NCBI GenBank assembly: GCA_019096155.1
Contig: JAHCVI010000002.1
Span: 558,001 to 622,000 of the forward strand
DNA length: 64,000 nucleotides
Direction: 5' to 3'
DNA from: Staphylotrichum longicolle
Taxonomy: Eukaryota > Ascomycota > Sordariomycetes > Sordariales > Chaetomiaceae
The notes under the pieces are model-generated. The model searched no databases, was not told the DNA's origin, and saw only the letters and a list, made by a program, of their open reading frames with translations. Of the stretch, positions 56,155 to 64,000 are shown piece after piece. The stretch's first letter is position 1; every line of letters starts with the position of its first letter. Made by a program: the position numbers and the translations under genes.

Positions 56155-57787
56155 CTATGTGTCGTCAATATCCTTCAAGGCCGCCTCGAGCCACCGCCAC
56201 AACCTCCGATCTGCGACAAATCTGTCATTCATCTGCGCCATGAGAGTCAGCTTCCTCGCTACCGCCACCTTCTCGGTCGCGACAAGCGAGGGCTTCCCAA
56301 ACGAGGCCCGCTCATGGCGCGCAACCTCATCCGGTGCCAGGTCGTCTTGACTCAACTCGGCCAGCAACCGCATATTCTCGCTCCGCCGCGCCCGGTCGCG
56401 AAAGAGTGCGGCTATGTCTCGGGCTCCTTCACCCATATCCCCCCCTCCTTCTTCCTCCTGAGGAAATGCAAGTGCATGGAGCGTTTCAAACTCATGAACG
56501 TCTTGGGTCGATAGCATACGGATGAGCCGTTGAAAAGGCCGCATCATGGCGGCGCGCTGCCATTCCCGCGGTCCGACTTCTATCCGTGGCCCCGATGCCT
56601 AGTCGAACCCGGCCCTAAAGGCGGCGACAAATGAGTCTTCAACCGCCCCACCACCGGTGCGCAGTAGCCCGTGGGCGGCGAGCAGTTCGGAAGGAGGGAC
56701 CGAGGACGCCGAGCCCCAGTCAATAACGCAGGTGATGTCGAGGTTGTCGTCGACAAAGACGTTGCCGAAATGGAGATCGGGGTGCCCGAGGGGGAAGCCG
56801 CCCTCGCCCTGGTCGTCAACCGGTGACGTGGAAGGGAGGAGACGCGGTATCATGTCCCGCATCAGCTGGCCGGCGATGCAGTACGCGAGCCGATTCTTGC
56901 TGTGGTCAATCTTCTGGCCGATCGCCACGAAGTCGTTCCACCGGGCTGCGGCGTTTCGGTAGCTGGCCCAAGTGGCATACTCGGCAGGGTCCGGGATCGG
57001 CGCGAAGAAGGCGTGCGGCGTCATCGCGAGCTCTTTTGCGTGAGATACGTAGGCCGAGACGAGCACCTCAATGTATTCGCTCTCGCGGCCATACGGACCG
57101 CGGTCGACGTTCTCGAGTGTGTCCCGATGGTGCCAGGTAAGCGACGGGGACAGACACTCCCCGATTGTGTAGTTGCCGGCTTGGTCTTGGAAAAGGGATC
57201 CGATCTTGCCGAAGCGGAGGCGCGATAGCTGCCATGTCATGGCTCCGAGCTGGCTCATGATCTTCTTCCTACCCTCGTCTGACAATGGCCGCGTCCCTCC
57301 CACTGTATCCCTTGGTAGTTCGGGATGGGACGACGGCATCCAGTCATATTCCGAGAGGCTGTGCCCGGCGGCTTTGCTCATCAGAATGTAAGGCACACCG
57401 ATTTCATTTTCACAGGAAGCGCTATCAAATCAGCAACTGTGAGATCATGGACGCGATTGAGTGGGGGTGCATGGCAAACCTGTAAGCAAACACCTCGGGC
57501 AACGGGACTGCGCTGTGTGCTCTTAGGTATCTGAGTGTAGCAACCTCACTCGACAGCAATCGGCAGGCATACTCGTCGCTCAGAAATGCACGGCGGCCGG
57601 AATGAGGAGACCGGAACACCCACTCAACGCCATCCTCAAACGACACAAAGACCACCCAGTTCAGGCTGCCCGCCAACGGAGGTTTCGATGTGTCGCAGCT
57701 GCATGCTTGCTTCCGCAGCCTGCTTGCTAGGGTAAGCAACGCATCCAGGTCGAAGTCAGAGTACCGGAAAACCTTCCGTTTAGCCAT
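56155..57787 (-). pseudogene. Aminoglycoside-phosphotransferase-like kinase-fold gene interrupted by TAG
   Basis: APH/choline-kinase-fold proteins of this kind are abundant and unassigned in filamentous fungi; drug resistance should not be inferred. Exon 1 is 57787-57480 (start in CAAATGGC); a 58-nt intron with a weak donor (GTTTGC) and TAG acceptor joins VFAYS to ASCENEIGVPYILM; exon 2 runs to 56155. Motifs: GVPYILMSKAAGHSL (hinge), GHPDLHFGNVFVDD with the catalytic Asp and Asn, and CVIDWGSAS (metal Asp). Codon 377 is TAG (56601-56599), directly after FRAGFD. The same frame then stays open for 147 codons with family-like sequence (MMRPFQRLIRMLSTQDVHEFETLHAL, ... RKLTLMAQMNDRFVADRRLWRW), so this is a nonsense change, not a frameshift. 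The kinase core is complete before the stop; a truncated product of 376 residues might still be made. Confidence 0.75.
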
Positions 57788-58155
57788 TTGGCGTCTGTCT
57801 GGACATGTGAAGCTGCTCGTGGGCTGGCACTTTGAGCCCGGAAACAGATCCAAACAAGATGCGGGAGGTCTTAACCTGCTGTAGATGTCCCAAGCGGGAA
57901 GAACAATGGCCCCGCAATCTTCAGGCTACCGCGGGAGTTCCAAGTACACAGATATATACACCCAAAAGAGCGATGATTCATCCAGCTCGACTCCATCCAC
58001 ATACGACTACAGTAGTGTACAAATATGGAACTTTGACCCCTCTCCCTACTTGCCCCTCTCAAACCGCGTCTCTACCATGTCATTACACACATGCAGGGTA
58101 TTCTATCATACAACACTTCGTCTATCCAGCCGTTGAAAACCCCCCTCCCCATATC
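57788..58155. other. Intergenic between two minus-strand genes
   Basis: Holds the promoter of the APH-like gene and the 3' end of the methyltransferase gene. Nothing else seen. Confidence 0.5.
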
Positions 58156-60180
58156 CTACAATATCATACACACCACCCTTCCCCCCTTCACCACAACGCC
58201 TCCCTCCCTTCCCCCCTCCTCCCCCTTCCTCACCCACACCACCCAACCCAGCACCCCCCTCCATCTCCTTCCCCACCCCCTCAAAAACGCCGAGCACAGC
58301 AACCCCACCGCCACGCTCACATTCAAGCTGTCCACCCCGCCCACGCGGCCCACGGCCGACAGATTCGGAATGTTGACCTCGTAGTCCGCCTTCTTGACCG
58401 TCAGCCGGTCCAACCCCTCCCCTTCGTTCCCCACGACGAGCACGCACGGCTCGCGGCGCAGCGGGTCCGTCTCCTCCACGTCGCGCACGCTGACGTGCCG
58501 CCTCTGCTTGACACCGGCTCCCGCTCCGCGGGGCGCCGCGACGGCGGCGTAGACGGACCAGCCGTTGGCGCGGGACTCGTTGAGGAAGGCGGGGAGGTTG
58601 GGGACGCTGAAGAGGGTGAGGGTCTCGGAGGCGCCGGCGGACGCCTTGAGGGCGACGGGGGTCAGCGTCGCGGTGCCCTTGCGGGTGATGCCGACGGCGG
58701 TGGCGCCGAGGAAGGAGACGGTGCGGAGGATGGCGCCGAGGTTGCCCGGGTCCAGGATCTGGTCGAGGACCACGACGAGGGGCTTGTGCGACGGCGTCGG
58801 CGCCGGGACGAACGAGGGCGTGCCGTTGACGGCGGCCTCCTCGGCGGATTGGTGGGCGAGGACGACGGGGTAGCCCGGGTTGGTCGGGTAGGTGTCGGGC
58901 GGGGCGAGGGGGCCGAGGGCGGCCAGGGGGGGCTGCGGGAGCGGGGACGCCTCGAGGACGAAGCCGTTGTGCGGGCGCGAGGCGGAGAGCTTGTCCATGA
59001 GGCGCAGGCCGTCGGCGTCGGTGAGGACGGCGACGGGGATGTTCTTGCGCTTGGCGAGGGTGGTGAGGAGGGCGTCGTCGTTGGTCGAGGACTGGCGGTT
59101 CGCGCCGCCGTAGATGTAGAGCTTGTAGAGTTGCCGGCGGGAGGAGCGGAGGGCGGCCTCGACGACGGACTTGCCGTAGAGGAACTGGGAGGCGGCCGTG
59201 GTGTAGGGGATGGAGATGGGGTCGCGGTTCTTTTTGGGCTTAAAGGCGTCGGCGGATGCTTGGTCACTGGCGGAGGGCTTGTCTGCCCGTGGAGCCTCTC
59301 TGTCTCTGTCTCTCCGAGGGGCGTCTCTGTCCCTGCGGAGGGCGTCTCTGAGAACCGCATTTCTGCCAAAATCGTCCCTGCCTCTGAACGCAGAGTTTGG
59401 ATCTCTGCGAGGGGCGTCTTGGTCTCGGGCAGCAAAGTCTCGGTCCCGGCGAGGGCCACCTCGGTCTTTTGAATCGGCATCCCTGCCTCTGCGAGGCACA
59501 TCTCTGTGAGAAAAGTCGCTGTCTCTGCGGGGAGCATCCCGCTCTTGGCGAGCGGCGGCCCTTGGAGGGCTGACTCTGCTGGGACTGCTGGAACCTGCTG
59601 GCCGTGATAGTTCGGCAATCACGTCCGCGGCATCCTGGTCTTCAACACCCCTGCTGCTCCGGGTCCTTGCCATTTTACGGGCAGTCCGGCGAGGAACAGG
59701 CCTCAGATCTGGCCGCGAGCTTGTCCGTTGGAAAACCGGGTCTGCGGACTTGCTGCTGTCCCTCGCCCCTGTCTTGAACGCGTCGCCTAGCTGGCCCGTC
59801 TTGAGTTTGTACACCAGACTCTTCTTGCCAAACGAAGAGTCCGGGTCGTAGAAGCGTGCGCGGCGAGACTGGGCCTTGGCCTCGTCTGGGTACTCGGTGA
59901 TGTCCTTCTTGCCCTTCCGGATCTTGAAGTCTGGCCGCTCGGCGGCCAGCTGTTCCCTGACCTTCCGTCGCTCGGCATAGTTCAAGCGCTTTGCACCCTC
60001 AGACAGGTTGGTGATCCTGCCAGACCGGGCTCCTTGTGGGCGTGCCTTTTCCGACCGCACCAGGCCCCTGTGGATGGCCGAGAGGGAGGCATGTCTGGTC
60101 GAGAAAGTCGTGAGCGAGACTCTTGTTGAGTTGGCTAATATCGAAGGCCGCGCCGCACGGTAGACCAAAGACAAGGTCAT
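58156..60180 (-). CDS. mrm1: Mitochondrial large-rRNA 2'-O-ribose methyltransferase (Mrm1, SpoU family)
   Basis: SAM-dependent SPOUT enzyme that methylates a guanosine ribose in the peptidyl-transferase centre of mitochondrial large rRNA. Single exon, 674 residues. The start at 60180 gives an Arg/Ser/Thr-rich targeting peptide (MTLSLVYRAARPSILAN). Residues 240-345 are an Arg-Asp repeat region (RRDRD, RRDRDAP). The catalytic half has the substrate-binding domain (FLYGKSVVEAALRSSRRQLYKLY), then SpoU motif 1 DPGNLGAILRTVSFLGATAVG (Asn and Arg), motif 2 LVVGNEGEGLD and motif 3 IPNLSAVGRVGGVDSLNVSVA, forming the knot. It is far longer than yeast Mrm1 (412 residues) because of the charged insertion. 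The last 40 residues after LLCSAFLRG (Gly/Arg/Val-rich) look non-conserved and may be extra sequence read past the usual end. Head-to-head with the remodeller gene. Confidence 0.92.
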   Translation of the reverse strand: MTLSLVYRAARPSILANSTRVSLTTFSTRHASLSAIHRGLVRSEKARPQGARSGRITNLSEGAKRLNYAERRKVREQLAAERPDFKIRKGKKDITEYPDEAKAQSRRARFYDPDSSFGKKSLVYKLKTGQLGDAFKTGARDSSKSADPVFQRTSSRPDLRPVPRRTARKMARTRSSRGVEDQDAADVIAELSRPAGSSSPSRVSPPRAAARQERDAPRRDSDFSHRDVPRRGRDADSKDRGGPRRDRDFAARDQDAPRRDPNSAFRGRDDFGRNAVLRDALRRDRDAPRRDRDREAPRADKPSASDQASADAFKPKKNRDPISIPYTTAASQFLYGKSVVEAALRSSRRQLYKLYIYGGANRQSSTNDDALLTTLAKRKNIPVAVLTDADGLRLMDKLSASRPHNGFVLEASPLPQPPLAALGPLAPPDTYPTNPGYPVVLAHQSAEEAAVNGTPSFVPAPTPSHKPLVVVLDQILDPGNLGAILRTVSFLGATAVGITRKGTATLTPVALKASAGASETLTLFSVPNLPAFLNESRANGWSVYAAVAAPRGAGAGVKQRRHVSVRDVEETDPLRREPCVLVVGNEGEGLDRLTVKKADYEVNIPNLSAVGRVGGVDSLNVSVAVGLLCSAFLRGWGRRWRGVLGWVVWVRKGEEGGREGGVVVKGGRVVCMIL
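59217..59530 (-). repeat. Degenerate repeat encoding Arg-Asp-rich units
   Basis: About ten imperfect copies of a unit encoding RRDRD(A/F/S)-type sequence inside mrm1, readable on the plus strand as CTCTGCGAGG/GGCGTC motifs. The period varies (roughly 24-36 bases, multiples of three). Confidence 0.75.
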
Positions 60181-60839
60181 GGCGTTGCCCTTCGGGCGGA
60201 GCCGAAGTGAGTCGAGGTGTAAATCGAGGTGTGAGTGAAAGAATGGCGCAACTCTGGACCGGTCACGATTGATGGAGGCTTTCAAGGGAAAAAAAGACAA
60301 ATTCCAAGGACTAAGATAGAGTTTTAAACTGCAATGAAAATAAAATCTCTCGGAGATAATACAGTTCCTTGCTTGCCTCTGAAATCGCTAAAGATGTGTT
60401 AAGGTGGTTTTGAGAATGGAAGTGGACTTGAGAGGACTTGAGAAGAGCTTGCATGCACTGCTGGAGACCCTTGTCGACCAAAAAAGTTCGGGAGAGCACC
60501 GCAAGCCCAGAACATGGCCCCACATCAAATCCCCTGCGACCAATAGTACCCCTGTTCAGCACAGTGTAAGTCGAGCAATTGTCACCTCGATGGCCGATCA
60601 ACGCGTGTTCTCGAGCACCGTCGCGTCTTGGGCCGACTTCAAACGACATTTTGGTTTAATTGATGGGGCCCACGACCGCGGGACACGCGCATCTTTTTTG
60701 TCCGGCAGCGCTCGGTATGTATGCGACCTAGTGTAATGACTCGTAAGCTGTCCTGACCTGACATTTTTTTCCACACAAAGGCACCGCATGCGTCTCCCGA
60801 GGCTGATTCGATCGCGACTCGACTCGGCTGCTCCCAGCC
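60181..60839. promoter_or_regulatory. Divergent promoter between mrm1 and the chromatin-remodeller gene
   Basis: 660 bases contain both promoters. Two TTGAGAGGACTTGAGAAG-like direct repeats (about 60428-60446) are present. No coding region supported. Confidence 0.5.
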
Positions 60840-63800
60840 ATGGCCACACCGAACGGCTTCCTGGATTCCGAGGACGAATTGTTTGTCGACGGAGGAACCG
60901 AAGATCTCCAGCCCTTTACCTTTCAGTCCGATCTCAGCGATGACGAGGCTCGGGAGTCCTTGGCTCTCAACGAGATCGCCAGCGTCACCCTTGCCGCCAT
61001 GAGCGGCGCATTGGGGATAGGATCACCGCCAAAAGACGACGAGGACAAGAAGGACCTCGGGTCAGCGATCAAACACGATGGGACCAATGGCACTCCGACA
61101 AAGGGTGCTGGGAAGGCAGCATTGGCGTACAAACCCAGGACAGGCATTCCCTCCGTTGCAATCGAGGTGCAGCTGCCGTGGTTGTCCTCGGCGCAGCGAG
61201 CAGCATACCAGAAAGTCACCGTGGAAGACTATCACCCCCGGGAGGACGAGCACCTGAGGACGAGGAGGAAACGACATGGGGTGAGTCCTGTCTCCTCTAC
61301 TGTTGTTGATTTCGTCGGGTCAAGTTACAGTGGCGGGGAGGGTACAGGGGATCGTTGCTTCATGCTCTTGAGGGCCCTTGGGGGCATAGACCGTGGAATC
61401 GTTTGCCGGTTTCAAACAAGCCCGCAACCAAGCACTGATGGAAGTCCAAGTGTCATGAAACTGGCGAGAAGTCTCCGGCCAAAACTGCTGTGTCCTGCTT
61501 CACCACTCTCTTCTCCATTCCGTTCCTGTCCAGTTTATGCCATCCAATGTCCACAGCCCTCAACCTCTCATAGTTTGACTTGCTGGGGCATGAAAATCCA
61601 ACTCCCGTTCCGCATTGCAACTTCCTTTTCTTCATTTCTCAACATCCTCATTTTACTGCCTTGCTCGCCCACCTTCCTCAGCAACTGGCCTGATCAGCAG
61701 AACACGCAACTGCGCTCTGTTCGCCGATTTTCTTTTCGTCCAGGAATCAGGCCTTCTTTCGAAAAATTTCGCATTTATTCCTCGGCTTCATTTCTCCATT
61801 CCTGATATATTTCTCATCGAGTTGGCGGCGGCGACCAATGATCAACATGGTAAGAAGTCCTCACGACAGCTGCATTTCCCCGCTGCGTCGCACCATTACT
61901 TGCCCTCTGCCGAGCTCCAAGTGGTGTTTCAGCAAGGACGGAGGATCTGGAGTCGGGTTTGTGGTCGGCCGTCAGCTGCTAGATGTTGCCGTTTCCGCAC
62001 TTTCCCTTGGATGTCTACCTTTCTCTTATTTTCGACCATAATCATGGCCTGGCCTTGTTCCCATTGAACTTGCGCTAACGGAGTCTATAGGATGACGACT
62101 ACGACGATGAGCAGTTCGGCAACAGGAAGAGGAAGCGCACTGAGGACTATGACAGTTATGATGAGTTTGACGAGGGCTCGGCCGACGATGATGACTTGGT
62201 ACTGACCCGACCCCGTCGTCAAAGGCTCGGTCCCATCGACGACTATCTGGAATTTGGCAATGGACGGCGTAGCACACGCGCCAGCACCCGGACAAGCTCC
62301 CTTCTCGTTTCTAGCGAAGGTGAACACAGGCACTTGGCGGAGACGGGACGGCCGCGGAGGCTCCGGCCCAGAGCTAGCGTTGCCTCCCACCAGAACTCCC
62401 AATACGATGATCGAGACGAGCTCCAGGACTCGGAGGGAGATGGTGGCGACTCAGCTTTTGCCTTCATCCAATCGGACATTGTGCAGACGACAAAGCGGAA
62501 GCGGCTTAAGAAGCTGGCCCCCAAGACACGATCAGCTGCGCGCGTGTCGGTGCCCGGCGGCGACTCGGACATCGAGTTCGAGTCTCGTCGCCGCTCATCC
62601 CGTGCCAACAAGGCCACCAGGGTCATGACCGACACATACATGGAAGATGATGACGACATCTTCTATGTCGAAGACGATCGTGCACCGGCAGCACCCAAGA
62701 TTCTCAGCGTCCGTGAAGTTTTTCAGACGCCTTCTTTTGAGTTTAAGGAAGCTCATCGAAACGTCTGCGACTCGTGCGGTTACGGAACCGACAAAAACAA
62801 AGGCCTCCTGATCCCTTGTCAGGGCTGCTCGAACACGTATCACAAGGCCTGCATCGGCATCCGCAGCACCCGGGACCACCGAGTCACCAAGGTCGCGGCC
62901 GACGCGTTCGTGCTGCAATGCCGCTTCTGCGTCTGCATCTACAAGAAGAAGGACGTTCGTGCTCCCAACCACGATGTGTGCCAAGGAGCTTACACCAAGA
63001 ACCCTTCCTGCGCGCCCTTCTCCGAGAGAAAGACGCCGAAGCAGGAGGAGACCTTGCGCAACGAGAATGGCGGCGTGGATCCGATTACACCAGTCCCCGA
63101 GAAGCTTGTCAACAACCCCGAGAGCGTCCTCTTCCGCTGCAGCTGCTGCCGTCGTGCTTGGCACTATGAGCACTTGCCTCACCCCAACAAGAACCGCGAT
63201 CCGGCAATCGACGATCCCCTCAACCTGCGCAAGCACCGTCGTGACGAGTATCAGATCACTTGGACATGCAAGGGTTGCCAGGACACCGAGGAAAACAAGG
63301 TGGACAAGATCGTCGCCTGGCGGCCGATAGACCGCAAGACGTATACGGATGGCCAGTGGGTCACCGATTTTGGCGAGGACGACCTCGAGTACCTCCTCAA
63401 GTGGGAAGGCAAATCCTACAACCACTGTGTGTGGATGCCCGGCGCCTGGGTCCACGGCGTCGTCACCCATACCATGCGGCTGTCCTTTATCAAGCGCACG
63501 TATGGTGAGGGCTCTGATGAGGCTATCGATGGCGAGCGGCAACACGCCGACTCGCTCCTCAGGTGGACCACCAAGGAAGCGGTCCACGACGCTTGGGTTA
63601 CCCCGGATATCATACTCGACGTCCAGTGCGCTCCGAGGTCGCGCGAGGCTGAAAAGAAATACAGGGCCTTGCCCACCAAGGAGAAATTTGAGGACGACCT
63701 GAGCCGCATCTTGCTCGTTATTAGGATCTACGTCAAGTTTGAGGGTTTGGGCTACGACGACGCCGTCTGGGATGCCCGCCGCCCCCGGGACGCGGGCCCC

Positions 63801-64000
63801 ATCTACGATGCTTTCTGCGAAGCCTACCACGAGTATCTCAACGGCAAGCATTTCCAATCTGAGCCATGGGCGAATATGAAGAAGCGGATCGAGGACTTCC
63901 GCCAGCGCGACTTCGAGAAAGAGATTGAGGTCAAGCAACAGCCCAAGGGGCTTCAACGTGGCAAGCTGATGGAATACCAGCTCGAGGGCCTCAACTGGAT
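60840..64000 (+). CDS. mit1: Mit1/Mi-2-like chromatin remodeller, N-terminal part
   Basis: SNF2-family remodeller of the CHD/Mi-2 type; the nearest functional relative is probably fission-yeast Mit1 of the SHREC silencing complex. Exon 1 (60840-61280, 147 codons) encodes an acidic head and LPWLSSAQRAAYQKVTVEDY. Exon 2 starts at 62091 (after CTATAG) with DDDYDDEQFGNRKRKRTEDY and is open to the window end. It has a basic/acidic linker, a PHD-like zinc finger (CDSCGYGTDKNKGLLIPC, CQGCSNTYHKAC), a second Cys/His cluster (FRCSCCRRAWHYEHL, TWTCKGC), and two chromodomain-like segments (YLLKWEGKSYNHCVWMP; IYVKFEGLGYDDAVWD). The last codons KLMEYQLEGLNWI are the start of the SNF2 ATPase. The gap between exons is 810 nt, very long here, and probably hides one more exon (candidate about 61914-62030). 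C-terminal ATPase lies outside the window. Confidence 0.85.

Noticed and set aside
56599..56660. An intron that would remove the TAG of the APH-like gene (CTAG as acceptor)
   Set aside because: The bases just before encode family-like sequence (EDSFVAAFRAGFD), and no donor upstream preserves it.
49642..57787. Secondary-metabolite gene cluster
   Set aside because: No polyketide synthase, peptide synthetase, terpene cyclase or cluster regulator gene is present; IDO and the dehydratase are ordinary catabolic enzymes.
57832..59472. 546-codon open frame on the plus strand
   Set aside because: Antisense to mrm1, low-complexity Gly/Arg/Val sequence; same cause as above.
1..64000. CRISPR array, bacterial operon or integrated virus
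   Set aside because: No regularly spaced direct repeats with unique spacers, no bacterial gene organisation and no viral hallmark gene was found.

Overview
The window is nuclear DNA of a filamentous ascomycete. Its genes have short introns (mostly 56-131 nt) with GT..AG ends and CTAAC/CTGAC-like branch points, coding exons are very GC-rich, and the gene set is typical of Sordariomycetes (a CHS-1-like class III chitin synthase, ApsA, a RAS-2-type Ras, Opy2, a Mit1-like remodeller). My best guess is Sordariales, possibly Chaetomiaceae; rank below order is a guess. I see no prokaryotic, viral or organellar DNA.

Layout, left to right. 1-745: 5' part of the mitochondrial SAM35 gene (minus, runs off the left edge). 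4473-4685: a small 70-residue protein gene. 5378-6289: a short-chain dehydrogenase (minus). 7285-11437: the ApsA/Num1-type cortical nuclear-migration protein (minus). 16243-18607: a six-exon YrhK-type membrane protein (minus). 19256-20269: a haloacid dehalogenase. 23795-24633: a Ras2-type GTPase. 24634-32925: an 8.3 kb gene-poor stretch rich in simple repeats. 32926-34191: Opy2 (minus). 39132-41996: class III chitin synthase. 42898-43836: a small kinase-like protein. 44249-45233: an OTU cysteine protease. 46157-46845: the NEDD8 E2 Ubc12. 47712-49262: ketol-acid reductoisomerase. 49642-51049: a serine/threonine dehydratase-like PLP enzyme (minus). 52366-53976: indoleamine 2,3-dioxygenase. 54111-55549: a secreted Cys-rich GPI-type protein (minus). 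56155-57787: an aminoglycoside-phosphotransferase-like gene (minus). 58156-60180: mitochondrial rRNA methyltransferase Mrm1 (minus). 60840-64000: the N-terminal half of a PHD/chromodomain chromatin remodeller.

These are mostly housekeeping and signalling genes: mitochondrial import and ribosome biogenesis (Sam35, Mrm1), branched-chain amino-acid and tryptophan/serine metabolism (Ilv5, Ido, the dehydratase), cell wall and polarity (Chs, ApsA, Ras2, Opy2), neddylation (Ubc12) and chromatin. I see no secondary-metabolite cluster and no intact transposon.

Two patterns deserve attention. First, five genes (dehalogenase, kinase, OTU protease, IDO, GPI protein) carry one-base frame breaks, mostly in G or C runs, while the family-specific sequence continues intact in the next frame. 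This looks more like consensus sequence errors than decay, but raw reads are needed to decide. The APH-like gene has instead a clean in-frame TAG. Second, the shared upstream region of the dehydratase and IDO (51050-52365) holds large CGG/CCG inverted repeats and a 10-bp-phased GGCCGG array next to the IDO TATA box, a strong candidate for zinc-cluster regulation. I did not find a convincing new multi-gene system.
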